Notes under the pieces: model-generated
Database searches by the model: none
What the model saw: only the letters and a program-made list of their open reading frames with translations
What the model was told of the DNA's origin: nothing
Part shown: piece by piece, positions 1 to 12,748 of the stretch
Layout of the letters: the number at the start of each line of letters is the position of its first letter
How positions within the stretch are numbered: position 1 is the stretch's first letter
Program-made: the position numbers and the translations under genes
DNA from: Ailanthus altissimus
Taxonomy: Eukaryota; Streptophyta; Magnoliopsida; Sapindales; Simaroubaceae
Assembly: GCA_946807835.1 (NCBI GenBank)
Contig: OX327697.1
Span: 14,332,001 to 14,396,000 of the forward strand
Reading direction: 5' to 3'
DNA length: 64,000 bases

Positions 1-79
1 TAGTGTTTCATTATAAGATAATGTTACAAAATTGTTTGTCTTGTCAATATGGTGTTAGACAGGTTACATCGGTGTTTCC

Positions 80-370
80 CAATATTACAAAATTGTGAGG
101 GATTGGTCAATATAATTTGGACTATGCCAGTTAAATATGAGATGAGGCAAATATATGCAAACGTACTGCCCAATATTGCTAAAGTATGAGGGTAGTATTA
201 GTAATATATATTTGATCATTGATAGGTTAGTCTAGAATACACTAACCCAATATTGCTAAAGCGTAAGGATAATGTGTATTTAGGATCAGTGCTAAGAGTT
301 ACATGAGATGCAATTGATAAGAGTTGTATACCTTTTGGGTTTATAAAGGCAAATATTGCTAAAGCTTGAG
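80..370 (+). repeat. Four iterated leader motifs, element A
   Basis: A motif of about 20 bp beginning CAATATT and ending in a G/A-rich GAG recurs at 80, 171, 248 and 350, spaced about 77-102 bp. Each copy sits between unrelated sequence in what should be the untranslated leader. The same four positions carry the motif in element B at 7,120-7,413, where it reads CAATATTACTACAGCGTGAG. Confidence 0.8.
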
Positions 371-559
371 ACTTGAGTAAAATATCAATGGGATCCACTT
401 CTCGCTATACAATTTAAAAAGTTAAAATTGTCATTTTCTCCTTTGATAGATTTAAGGGATTATGTAAAGCAGTGGGAAGGCGTCTTTAGATTAAAAAATG
501 TATAAAAGTTATACCATGATCTAAAACATCATTAATTAATGATTAAAAATGTTCCGCTA

Positions 560-3500
560 AACATCTACTAGGTATCTTATAGAGATGAGATTAGTATGAG
601 CAATTCCTTAGTATACTTGATCTTGGCATAACAACTATAAGGTACCAAAAAATATTCTGACTTGTTAATGAATTTGTATATAGTCCCAGATTCAGAAAAA
701 TTTGGATATATTATTGATCAAAAGATAATAAATAGATGTTTCTGATAATATCTCTTTAGAAGAGGTGAAAATTTATCAGATACGGATTGAGAATGATTTG
801 AGAGTCAAATCATATATCCTACCTCTAATATCTAATGATCTTCAATGGGAGCATGTGCATACACCAAATCATACATAGAGAATAGTAATAATGAAAAGTG
901 TTTCCATTATGATAAAGTTTGAAATAGTAAGTGTTACTATTCAAGGCACTTTATCTTAGAAAACTTAGACCCCTTAGATATAAGTTTACCAATTACAGAC
1001 ATTTCATTAGCATATGATGCTAAATGTGAAAAGGTATAAAATACCACCTATTCTACTCATATTTGTAAAGTGTTGTATGATTTAAGGAATGTTATAAAGC
1101 TATGAAAAGAGAAGCACGGCTTCGCGTAGGAAATGGAAATTTCTTAGAGTGGTAGCTTTAGGACTTTTTAGTCACTTTTATATTCTGGTAAAAGCATAAT
1201 GTTGTATAATTGTTATTTTGTGCCATACATTATCAGACAAATTATATCACTCCTTGTATTTGACAGAAAGAGTTATCATGAATAGATTAGGAATAGTTCC
1301 TCATATGTATATGATAAAGATAATATTTTTCTGACTGAGTGTTAGTTAATTAATGGCCATTATATCTTAAATATAATAGGAAATGTCTAGGTGAATAGAA
1401 CAAATAGTAGTTCGAAAACTTTGAATAATAATAACTTGTGGGACATAAGATTATGTCATATAGTTGTGAAACAACTATCCAATCTGGTTAAGGATAGACA
1501 GTTACTTGCTCTAATTATAAAATCTTGGCTAATTTATAAATTTTGGATTCGAGGAAAAATTACCAAATACTTATATAGGTATTATAAACCGACCCATTGA
1601 TTTATTGGAACTGTACATAATGATGTATATGCTCTAATGAATCATATAGCTGTTGGGTAAATTTTAATACTTCATTATCTTTATCGTGATTTATCACGAT
1701 ACTAACATGTGTTTCTGGGAAACAAAGGACAAAACATTTGAAGTATTAAAAAGGTTCTGACTTGAAGTAGAGACACAAACTCTCATGTATATTCAATATC
1801 TTTAATCAGATCGAGGCAGAGAGTATATGAGCAATGAATTCTTGAATAATTTAAAGGAGAATGAAATTCTTGCTCAATATAGTCCTCTAGGTACTTTTCA
1901 ACGCAAAGGTGTTTTAAAGAGGAGAAATTGAACTTATTAGATATGGTTCGATTAATGTTGAGATTACAGATCTTTTACAATATCTTTAAGGATGTGCTCT
2001 AGTAACTGCTGTTCACTTATTGAATAAAGTTCCATCCAAAATTGTTCCTTCTGTTCCATATATGATATGGATTGAAAAGAAACCATGTCTTAAGTATGTT
2101 AAGATAATAGTTCCACGATAGGATAAACTTGCACCCAAAAGGTATAAGTATCAGTTCATAGAGTATCCCAAACATTCTATGGGATAATTCTATGATCTAG
2201 ATGAGTGAAATATGTTCATTTCTCATTACATCACTTTCTTTGAGAAACAGTTTCTCATGGATCTTGTGATTATAAAATGTTTGAACTTGGTGAAGTCAAT
2301 CCAAAAATTATGAACCGACGATGGAACTTTAAGCTCAATCAAGTAAAATACTTTTAACATTATCTTTGTAGGTTAGAAAGGATATCAATGGTCACCTATT
2401 AGGTATGTTTGATACTTGAATATGCCCTTGGTGTTTTCTTAGTTGAAGAAAATGATCCTTAGACTTATAGAGAAGCGAAGTTGGACATCGATTTAGAAAA
2501 TTGGCAAGTGCCATGAAATCTGAAATTGACTCTATGCATGACATTTAAGTTTGAGACTTGGTTGTACTTCCCGTAGGAATTTATCCTATTCATTAGAAAT
2601 GAGTTTACACAGTAGAAGTGTGGGCCTAATATGAAGGTAAAGACCTTCAAAGTCTAACTGGCAGCAAAAGGTTATACTTAGTAATCTAGGATTGATTTTG
2701 AGGAAACCTTTTCATCAAAATCATGCTTAAGTCAATACAAATTTTGTTGTTTCTTGGACTCTGCTAGATTTTTCATTTTAACAAAGAAATCAGAGAGTCT
2801 AGTTTCATCAAAAATAAATAGAAAACATGTATGTTTAGAAAAGATAGTAGGAGCATAATTATCTTTTGAGTTCTTTGTGTGGATGACATACTCAATGTTG
2901 AAAATAAAATTGGTATGTTGCAAGTTAGTCAGTTATGAGTTATCTGAGTAAGAACTTCTCCATGAAAGATTTCAAAGAGACTTTATATATACTGAATAAA
3001 GCTTTATAGATATAGAGATAGAAGGCTGATAGGACTATCCCAATCTTTATACATAGACTATGTTCTAAAATGGTACAACTTTAATAACTGTCAGACAATT
3101 AATGTACTTTTTAGACATAACATTAATCTTTCTAGAAGGAAGTGTCCTTGGTAAAAGATGAAAATGTTAGAATATCTAACACACCATGTGCATTACTAAA
3201 GGTAGCTTGATGTACATTATGTTATGTACGAAACCTAGATCTAGATGATTGTAAATGTTACAAGTAGTATTAGTTTGATCCAGGTAATGGCCATTCAATG
3301 GCCATGAAACATATCTGATATACCTGAGAGGTATAAAGGATAAATTTCTGAACCATGGAGAAAGTTACTTACATATGGGAGGATACACAGACTTGGATTT
3401 TCAGTCTCGTTCGAATGATTAAAAGTTTATGTCTGGTTATGTATTTCTTCTTATCATACCATAGTTAGTTGAGATGAAATATAAACATCCACAGCTGATT

Positions 3501-3840
3501 CTACCTTTGAGGCAGAATATATTGTGGCTTAAGAAGCCTATAAAATTTCTATAGATATATAAATCAATTGCAACGCTTAGAATAGTTCTAAGCTTAATGG
3601 ATCCTATCACACTAAATACAATAATAACAAAAATTCATCAAGCAAAGAAGTCATAAGGCACATCAAAATTCTAATCAGGTAGACTTTGAATACCATATAA
3701 TTAGAAACGTTCTTAGCTATTAGAGATGTAATAATATCTAGGTTACATTCTATAGATAAAGTAGCAGACCCACTAACTAAACCCTTAAATCCTAAAGTGT
3801 TTGAGAAACACATGGAGATAATAAGTATTAGATATCATTG
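560..3840 (+). pseudogene. Copia gag-pol relic of element A
   Basis: Decayed polyprotein with many stops and frameshifts. Visible landmarks are a degenerate zinc knuckle near 899, a gag-pre-integrase block at about 1,391-1,500 (LWDIRLCHI, for the usual LWHxRLGHI), integrase SDRGREYMSNEF followed by YSPLGT at about 1,808-1,900, and RT from about 2,490. The RT active-site VDD is preserved at 2,879-2,887. RNase H ends with KVADPLTKPL near 3,760-3,787, the usual C-terminal signature of copia polyproteins. There is no intact frame longer than about 70 codons, so it cannot encode a working protein. Confidence 0.85.
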
Positions 3841-3866
3841 TGAATGGCACTAAAGCAAGTAGGAGT

Positions 3867-6548
3867 TGTTGGAAATGGTACTTACGTGCCATTCAAATAT
3901 TATATGAATATTAATTATTTAATATTTATACAACAAGCATTTCGAGTAAAATCGTTAATATTAAATATATATGGTAAGATGTTTGTAATGTTTCAGACAT
4001 TATATGATTTGATGAAGTTTAGATTTAGTCTAAAGAAATTTAGACTAGGGCTAAGAGTTAGCAACGCTGAAAGTTATAATTGCTAAGAGTTAGCAAGTAA
4101 TAAGAGTCAGCAAAATCTAAAGAGTTAGAACCTTGTCAGAAATAAGACAAAGACCCGAGGGTATATTGGCAATGACATAGTTGCAATTAGTTAAAAATAG
4201 TGCTAAAAAATGATTACAAGTATGTTCTCGAACGTTATAGTCCTGATCTATTTTTACTGATGCGGGTATATCAGTGAAAACCTTATTTAACATAGATTGG
4301 TGTATATCTATATTTGGATGGTCCAGATAGTTAGTCTTAGCAGACATCTGGACCATGAGTTTAGTAAAAGTTTGTATAGACATGTGGGTATTAAGTGATG
4401 ACTGAGTACTGAACAAACTCAATTAAGATCTCCAATAGACATCCCATAAAGCCATCAATGAGGATCATTTCAAGTTGAGTAGTATTTGTATTCCCTTAAC
4501 TTGAGCACCATGCTGGTCTTATGAGTGATCTACCATACTTAGGTTCCACAGATATTAGAGACCTGTTATGGTCTGACTGTTGGGTGACGTTGGGTATGCT
4601 TCGATGCTTATGGATTCAGCGTGTGTTGATATGGGATCAACTAGCTCATATAGGCGAGTTACTGATGCTCCAAGATTGTAGTCCAAAAAATCTTATGACT
4701 ATAAGTAATATACTCGGGAAAGAGTTTCCCATAGGATAAACAACATCGCAAAAATGTTTACGGATATTGTTTACAGGAATACGAATCTAGAGATAAGTTC
4801 ATGGTTGAGCATATGGAGATAAATGACGGAGGGATTATACGAATATATATTAACCTCAACTTGTATGGTTCAATACGCTATTTTGTTATTTTTATAATGT
4901 GTGTGTAGGGCATCGTTTATGGGCTTACGGAAGCATTTCATAAGATAATATGTGTGTAAACCTAGGGAGTCTCACTATATGAAGTGTACCCATTGTGCAT
5001 TGGGGTAGGGCACCAAATTGAATAGTTCAATCTAGAAAGTTTTAGGAAAGTCAGAATTATTTTAAGGTCTCTCAAGAAAATGATAGGGTTTAAATGTTAA
5101 TCCCAAGATCTTGGCAAGTGAGACTTGTCACTTCATCCTTTCCATTATATGCCAAATGTCATGTGATAATGACATATTTGTCATATATTTTCTCTTATTT
5201 TTATTTTGATATTTTATTTTATTTTTAGAATAGATGACTATTTATATGCAAAGTTTTCAAAATATGAGTCCATCGCCCTAACGCCACAAGGATTTTTGCT
5301 TCAACGCTAGAACAGTGATCGAAATAAGAAAATCAGAAAAGACAACTTATTTAAGTCGCGACTGGCACCCCAACGCCAGACCTTTATCATGCCAGCGACA
5401 GACCAGCGTGCCAGCACCAACATTCCACCGCTCTAGCAGTGAGGCTTATTACACGCAGCGCCCCAACAGTAGTGCGAGTCCTAATCCTATGAGAATTGAG
5501 ATTTTTAAGCTCATATCAATCCCTATAAAAGGGCACTCTACCTCAGACTTTAAAAATCACCCTAGAGCAATTCAAGAACACGAAGAATACAGAGCACAAG
5601 TGTTAGAGAGCAATAGAAGTTTAATTGAAGCAACCTTAGAAAAAGATTCAAAGCGTTTTTCAACATCAAGAGTATCTTAGGCAGTGCAATCAAGACAAAT
5701 TCGACGTCTATATCGGTTTGTTATTGATTTTATGATGATTTATTATTACCCAAGTGTGAGATTTAGTGGAACCCACTAGGAGTAGACTTGGTAACTATTC
5801 ATAAGGGGTAAAATGGTCATTTCACATATTGCTTATTTAATTGTTAAATAATCAAAATATCTCAAATAAAATAATATATTATATATTATATTATTATATT
5901 AAATAATACTTATTAGTTGTTAAGAATTATTTGTTTTTTATTATTATTTAATATAATAATATTATTTTTTTCCATAAAAGTATTTTATTTAATATTATAA
6001 TATATAATATTATTATTTTATTATGTGAGATATATAAATGTGTGTGAATTTGAGGGTTTGTGCATTTTGGCCCAGAGAGAGAGAAATTGAGAAAGAAGAA
6101 AGAAAAGAAGAAGAAAAAAAAAAGGAAAAAATAAAATTGTTTCATTTTTTCCTATGGTGTCATGAGAAGCAATTATGAATTGCTTCAATCTTCATTTTTT
6201 ATCCTTTTAGAGAAAAGGATATACACACACTCGATCATTTTTGGGTTAAGAGTTAATCTCATGCTGAATATGGGGCTACAGTTCTAGCTCACCAAGTCTA
6301 CCGAGTTGGTGACTAGACCTGCCTGCGAGTTGCTCTCCATGCAGACTCTGAGGAAATACGTGTACAACATTACACATTGAGGTGAGTTCTCAAGCCTTTT
6401 AATATATTAATGTGATTAATATATTTATTTATTGTGTTTATTGTATAATTTACGCTTTCGCCGCATTTAATATGTATAAGATACGTATTTTAGGCAATAG
6501 ACACAATTATACATGCATACACCCACATATATTAGATCTCCTACAACA
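3867..6548 (+). repeat. Shared LTR between copia elements A and B (2,682 bp)
   Basis: Begins TGTTGG and ends CAACA, giving TGTT...AACA termini. It is preceded by the purine tract of element A and followed at once by the primer-binding site of element B, so one LTR serves as 3' LTR of A and 5' LTR of B. Compared with the LTR at 10,632-12,748, the part before about 5,030 looks only about 70-75% identical, while the part after about 5,748 looks about 90% identical. The middle (about 5,035-5,745) has no counterpart of similar length. An A/G-rich run lies at about 6,085-6,130. Confidence 0.88.
5035..5745 (+). other. Heterologous segment inside the shared LTR, with TATA box
   Basis: About 0.7 kb replaces about 0.14 kb of the sister LTR (11,791-11,928). 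It contains a TATA box TATAAAAG at 5,524-5,531 followed by an A-rich leader-like stretch with several AAG/CAAG words. This resembles the U3-R part of a gypsy-type LTR or TRIM. A 121-codon open frame at 5,315-5,680 overlaps it but resembles no known protein and is not called as a gene. Confidence 0.5.
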
Positions 6549-6549
6549 A

Positions 6550-6561
6550 TGGTATCAGAGC
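6550..6561 (+). promoter_or_regulatory. Primer-binding site, initiator-Met tRNA type
   Basis: TGGTATCAGAGC one base after the LTR end. This is the standard primer-binding site of plant Ty1/copia elements, complementary to the 3' end of initiator tRNA-Met. It fixes the LTR boundary and the plus orientation. Confidence 0.93.
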
Positions 6562-7119
6562 CATTTAGGGTATATATGGGTGTTGGTTGAGTGAATGGAT
6601 ACAAAAGTTCTAGTGTAAATGACGCGTTTCAAGTGTTGAAACGGGTATGCCTATGGGTGTGCACTGGGCGCTGCAGCGATGTGAGTTGGCACCCCGGGGT
6701 TACTGTTCACTTAAACAGTAGCATATGAACAGTGTTTTTAATGTTCACAGCTACAATAATTTTGAATAGTATTTCAAATTTAACTTTGCATGTATAGATT
6801 TATGAGATATAATGATAAAAGTTATCAGTCTACATTATAATCACGGTTTATGAGATGCAGTAATAAGAGTTATCGGTCTGCATTATAAAACAGGAATTAT
6901 TTTTTTGTGTTGTAACCACAATAGAAGCCTTACTAGTGGGGGTTAGTTGTGCTTATATAGAAAAATTAATTAATTGAGGATCACTCTTTCTAGGAGAATG
7001 AAGACCAAGGATACAAAAATTTCTCTTAATGAGACTGAAGAATATTATATTATGAGATAATATTTTATTCTAATTCGTCTTGTCAATACGGTGTTAGACA
7101 AGTCACGTCGGCCTTTTTC

Positions 7120-7413
7120 CAATATTACTACAGCGTGAGGGATTTGATCAGTTGGGCTTGGACTATGTCAGTTAAATATGAGATGAGGCAAATATATACG
7201 AAAGTATTGCTCAATATTACTACAGCGTGAGGGTAGTGTCGGTAGCATATATTTGATCATTGATAAGTTAATCTAGAATACACTTACCCAATATTACTAC
7301 AGTGTGAGGATAAGGTGTATTCAGAATCAAGTGGTAAGAGTTGCATGAGATGCAATTGACAAATGTTGTCTACTTGTTGGGTTTGTAAAGGCCAATATTA
7401 CTACAGCGTGAGG
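7120..7413 (+). repeat. Four iterated leader motifs, element B
   Basis: The 20-21 bp motif CAATATTACTACAGCGTGAG occurs at 7,120, 7,212, 7,289 and 7,393, almost identical each time, with 77-104 bp spacing. The intervening sequences are not repeats of each other. The conservation between elements A and B in number and spacing argues for a functional leader feature rather than chance. Confidence 0.85.
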
Positions 7414-7599
7414 CCCGAGTAAATTTCAATGAGATCTACTTTCTGCTGTATAGTTTAAAAGAGTTTAAACTATCATCCTCTCATTCGAGAGATTATCAGG
7501 ATAATGTAAAACAGTAGGAGAGCGTTTTAAATCGAAAATATATAATTAGTATACCTATGATTTAAAACGTTTATTAGCGATTTAATGATCATTCCGCTT

Positions 7600-10500
7600 A
7601 CATCTCCCATTATTTTGGCCTGTCAACTCTAATAGCCACTACGAACCAGTTGGTGTGCATAGTTGATGCAGTCCAACTCTGAGGTACTAAGAATTACTCT
7701 GACTGGTGGATGAATCTCAGAAATGTTCTGGATTCAAAAAATTTTGGATTCATTATTGATTAGAGTTTGCCATAAGGAAATTCTGATAACACATTTCAAG
7801 AGGATTTGAATATAGAGGGTGTGACTCTCTTTGTGAATGGTGCTTCATCTTTTACTCAAAGTATATCTGGTGAGACTAGATGTGTAAGGAGAATAAGATG
7901 AGGTAGATACCCAGGATAAATCCTCAGAAGCAACATTTATCCAAAGATCAACAAGAGAACGTGTAGATAGAAAGTGTTTCCACTACAGTAAGGTTGGGTA
8001 TTGGAAATCCCTCTACCCTAGAAGCCTTATAATTGTCAGGAAGATTCCCACAAGTTTGTGTTTGACAAACATAGATATTTCTAAGGCATAAGATGTCAGT
8101 TCAAGCTGGGTATGAGATACCACACATCCCTCTCATAACTGCAATATATTGCCGGGATTGAGAGAGACTAGAATGCAATAACTTGTAGAAGTAAAGTTGA
8201 GAGTAAGAAACGGTGATTTTTTGCAGGTCTAAGTTGTTGGGCAACTTAACTTACTTCTTGTATGCAATACAACAGTTATGTAGCATAATAAGTATGATGT
8301 TTTATTAGCTGAATATCAGTTAATAAATGGATATTAAATACAATTAGAAATGTCTGTAGATCGAAATCCTTAAGTGATACGAAGCTGTGGTATATAAGTT
8401 TAGGTCATATAGGCGTGAGGCGCTTATCTGTCTGGTTAATAATGGTTGGATTTCTTATCTGATTATAAAGAATTAACCAGTTTATGAATAATGTATTCAC
8501 AGAGATGACCCAACATACCAGAATGTACATCACATCTCTTCGATCAGATCGAGGTAGTGACTACATTAACAACAAAGTTTTTCATTTGTTTAAGGAATAA
8601 TAAGGTTCTCACTCACTATAGTCCTCTGGGTACTCCACAATATAATAATATTTTACAGATAAGGAATTAAACTTTATTAGATATGGTCCGATCGATAATG
8701 AGTGTTACCGATCTATATCTATGAGAATATGCTCCAAAGACAGCTGTTTATTAAGCAAAGTACCATTAGAAGCTGTTCCTTTCATTCCATATGAGATATA
8801 GAAATAAAGAAAGTCATATCTTAAATAAGTTAAAACTTGGGATTGTCTTGCTTACGTAAGAGTTACGCAGCACGATATCTTATTTTGTAAGAGTTATTCA
8901 ACAGGATAAAACATCACCCAAGAGGTATATGTATAAGTTCATTGTGTATCATGTTAATACAATAGGATACTAATTCTATGATTCAGAGAATCGAAATGTG
9001 TTCGTTTCTCAGTTTACCACTACTCTAGAGAAAGAGTTTCTCATAGATCGTGAAAATCATAGAAAGATTAAACTTAGTGAAGTCAATCAAATATTCAATG
9101 AACCAAGGATAAGAACTCAGGCTCTATTAAGTAGTGGCCTTTTAGCACACTCTCCAAATGGGTCGGAAAAGATGTCTAGGTTACCTTTTAGGTATGGATA
9201 ATACTTGAAGGTGAACTTGAAGTTTTCTTGGTAAAAGAAAATCATCCTTGACCTATAGGGAGTTAATGTTGGACACCGATTTGAGAAGCAGCAAAAAGCC
9301 ATGAAAACAATATTGACTATATGCATCAAAATCAAGTCTGGGACTTGGTTAAGCTACTTGTGAGAATTGTTCTCATTGGTTGTAAAGAGTTTACAAAGAG
9401 GTAGTGGGAGCCGAAAGGAAGGTAGAGACCTTCTAGGCCCGATATTGGTTCTAGAAAGGTAATCCTCAGTGATCTGAGATCAATTTAGAGGAAACCTTTT
9501 GATCAATATTGATGCTAAAGTCAACTAGTATGTTATTGGCTCTTGCAGCACATTGTAACTTTAAAGTTTGGCAGATGAATGTAAATGACGGCATTCCAGA
9601 ATGGATATCTTGAGTAAGAGATATTCATGGAATAGGCTGGAGGTTTTATGTCCAGCTAGACTTCTGGTTTAATGTGCATGAAATGTCAGTGGGAGCATAA
9701 TAGTATACTTAATGCTCTTTATTGATGACATACTGATTATTGGGAATGATGTCAGTAGGTTATAATCGGTCAGAAGTAACTTGTAAGTGTTTCTCCATCA
9801 AGGATTTAAGAGAGGCTTCCTTTATACTACGTATAAAGCTTTATAGAGATAGAGCTAGGAAGCTGATAGAACTTTCTTAAATTATTTCACATCAATAGAC
9901 CTAGTGTTCATCTTTTGAGAAGAGTGTCTCTTCTAATGAAAGATGAGAGAGTTAGAATGTTTAACACACCAGATACATCAGTTCTTCAGAGATTGATGTA
10001 TGCTATGATGTGTTTGAGATCTAAGATCAGTTTGGCTGTAAGAGTTACGATCCGATTTTAGTTTGATTTAGATGACCACTATTTGATGGTAGTCAAACTT
10101 ATCCTAAGGTACCTTGAGGGTACAAAAGATAAGTTTCTGAAATATGAAGAAAGTAACTTACAATTGAGAAAACTTATGAAGTTAAACTTTTAGTTTGACT
10201 TAGATGATAGAGAGTCTACATCTGGAATGTGCTAATTCTCATTAGTACTAAGTGAGTTGGAATTACACTAAACTAGGATTCACTACAGACCTATATTGAC
10301 ATAGCAAAAGTGGTAGTGAAGATTCATAGGTTTGTTACTGGACTTGGAAGAGTTCCAAGACAGATGGATCATATCCTATAGTTTGCGACAAAATAAGGCC
10401 GTTGTACAAGCCGATGTGCCAAGAAGACACCAGTACTCTAATTATGTTGAGAGAAGTCTCACATGACTAGAGGGATCTTAGCTTAAAGAGATATAATTAT

Positions 10501-10605
10501 TTGTAGAAGTACTCTATAAATAATTTAGCGGACCCACATTCTAAGGCTATGACTCTATAAGTGTTTATGAAACACATAAAGTCAATGTGTATAAGATTCC
10601 ATCAG
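7600..10605 (+). pseudogene. Copia gag-pol relic of element B
   Basis: Order seen: gag start around 7,620-7,800 (NYSDW-like then LRNVLDS), degenerate zinc knuckle near 7,975-8,025 (KCFHYSKVGYWK, second Cys lost), gag-pre-integrase near 8,370-8,450, integrase with SDRGSDYINN and YSPLGTPQYN at about 8,545-8,645 and LLDMVRSIMS near 8,675. The RT active site FIDDILIIGND lies near 9,718-9,750. RNase H shows LRYLEGTKDKFL near 10,105 and LADPHSKA near 10,525. Many frameshifts and stops. The two catalytic Asp of RT survive but no long frame does. Confidence 0.87.
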
Positions 10606-10631
10606 GAATAGCACTAGAGCAAATGGGAGAT

Positions 10632-12748
10632 TGTTAGAGTCGATACTTACGTGCCATCCCTGAATGTACATATACTTGTGTATTTATACAAGTGTACATT
10701 CTCATTAAATCACTAATACCCATTAATATGGTACCATGCAATATAACGTTACAGACATTGTACGATCTAAAGGAGTTCAGATCAGATCTAAAGAAGTTTA
10801 GATAAGGGCTCATAATTAGCCACGCTGAGAGATATAAATGCTAAATATTAGCATAGCTAAATGTTAGCTAGTTATAATACTCAGCAGATCCAAGAGTTGG
10901 AGACTTGTCTATAATGGGACATAGACCTGGGAATATACCAGTAACTGCATAGTTGTACGAGTTGTAATCGGGTGCCAGAAAATACTAGTTATGCAAGTAT
11001 ATTCTTGAATAATTATCTTTGATCTATTTCTGCCAATGCGAGTTTGTCAGTGGATACCTTTAACATATAGATCAGCATATGTCATACTTATAGGGTATAG
11101 ATGGTCGTTCCTAGCCGATCGTAAGCTTGGAGGTCGTATTGACATATGGGTATCCAGTTAGGACTGGATATGGGACAGACTTACGAGGGCCTCCAATAAA
11201 CACCCTATGTAAGTCGTTAATGAAGGGTCCTCTTGAGTTGAGTAGTATACGTGGTCCTTTGACCTGAGTGCTACGGTGGGCTTGTAAGTGATCCACCATA
11301 CTTTGATTCCACGTATGTCACAGACCTTTCATGGTGTGACCGTTGGGTGTCACTGGGTATGGTCCGATGCTTATGGAGTCTGGTGTGTATATATATGAGA
11401 TCCGTCAGCTTGCATAGGGAGTTAGATATCCAAATACTTCGAGACTGTATCTCAAAAAGTTTTGTGACCACAAGTATAAATCCTGGGAAAGAGTTCCGTC
11501 AGAGTAAAACAATATGAAAAAAGAGTTTACACATATTGTTCAGTGAGATATGAGTCTGGAGATAAGACATGGATGAGCACTAGGAGATTTGACAATGATA
11601 ATCTATATCCCCGAACATCCAGGATATCATAACGGAAAGACTATACGTATGCGTTGTAACCTCAATTTGCATGGTTCAACGCGCTGATTTGTATATCCAT
11701 GACGTGTGCGTGGGGCATTGCTCCTGCGATATAGAGTGTACTCGTTGTGCACTGGGGCAGTGTGCCATATTAAATTGTTTAATTCAGTAATATTCAGCAC
11801 TAACTATAGGAATGCGTGCGTGTCTGTATTTAAGTGTTAAATACAACAATTAGTCAATAATTTTTATTTGCTAATTGTATAATGATACGTGGCGGATTGT
11901 GAACTCTCGGTTGAGTTTACCCAAGTGTGAAATTTAGTAGGACCCACTAGAGGTAGACTTGGTAACTATTTATGAGGGGCAAAATGATCATTTCACACAT
12001 TAATTATTTAATTGTTAAATAATCAAAATATCTCAAATAAAATATTATATTATATAATATTATTATATTAAATAATGCTTATTAGTTGTTAAGATTTAAC
12101 AATTATTTTTTTTTTATTATTATTTAATATAATAATATTATTTTTTTTTCATAAAAGTGTTTTATTTAATATTATAATATATAATATTATTATTTTATTA
12201 TGTGAGATATATAAAGGTGTGAAATGTGTGTGAATTTGAGGCTTGGTGCATTTTGCCCATAGAGAAAGAGAGAAATGGAGAAAGAAGAATGAAAAGAAAA
12301 AGAAAGAAAAGAAAAAAAAAATAAGAAAAAATGAAATTGTTTCATTTTTTCTTATGGTGTTATGAGAAGCAATTATGAATTGCTTCAATCTTCATTTTTT
12401 ATCCTTTTAGAGAAAATTATATACACACACTCGGTCATTTTGGAATTAAGAGTTAATCCCATGTTGAATATAGGGCTGTTGTTCTAACTCACCAAGCCCA
12501 CCGAGTTAGTGACTAGAACTGCCCGCGAGTTGGTCTTCATGCAGACTCCAAAGAAATATGTGTATAACGTTACACGTTAAGATGAGTTCTCAAGCCTTCT
12601 AATATATTAATGTGATTAATATATTTATTTATTGTGTTTATTGTATAATTTACGCTTCCACCGCGTTTAATATGTATAAGATACGTATTTTATTCAATAA
12701 ACACAATTGCACATGAATACACTCACATATATTAGATCCTCTATAACA
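10632..12748 (+). repeat. 3' LTR of copia element B (2,117 bp)
   Basis: Starts TGTTAGAG after the purine tract and ends ATAACA, so termini are TGTT...AACA as in the shared LTR. An AT-rich block (about 12,000-12,200), an A/G-rich run (about 12,270-12,335) and the U5-like end match the shared LTR closely. After 12,748 the sequence changes to a different element; the first five flank bases are GTTAC, but the partner target copy is outside the window. Confidence 0.88.

Larger units (their letters stand above)
1..3866 (+). mobile_element. Ty1/copia element A, internal region (left end outside window)
   Basis: Internal part of a decayed copia retrotransposon. It aligns by eye from base 1 with about 7,041 of element B, so roughly 0.5 kb of leader plus the 5' LTR lie outside the window. 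The order is noncoding leader with an iterated motif, gag, gag-pre-integrase, integrase, reverse transcriptase and RNase H, ending in a purine-rich tract (about 3,854-3,865) directly before an LTR that starts TGTT. Similarity to element B is clear but looks only about 75-80%, so these are two subfamilies rather than one recent duplication. Confidence 0.85.
6549..10631 (+). mobile_element. Ty1/copia element B, internal region
   Basis: Bounded by a PBS at its left and the purine tract AAATGGGAGA (10,621-10,630) at its right. The first kilobase is a noncoding leader holding the iterated motif; gag-pol relics follow. The element is internally complete in layout but not in coding capacity. Confidence 0.9.

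Noticed and set aside
80..370. CRISPR-like array from regularly spaced short repeats
   Set aside because: Plant nuclear sequence inside a retrotransposon leader; repeats are not palindromic and there are no cas genes.
5315..5680. 121-codon open frame inside the shared LTR
   Set aside because: No domain or composition of a real protein; lies in LTR-like sequence with a TATA box inside the frame.
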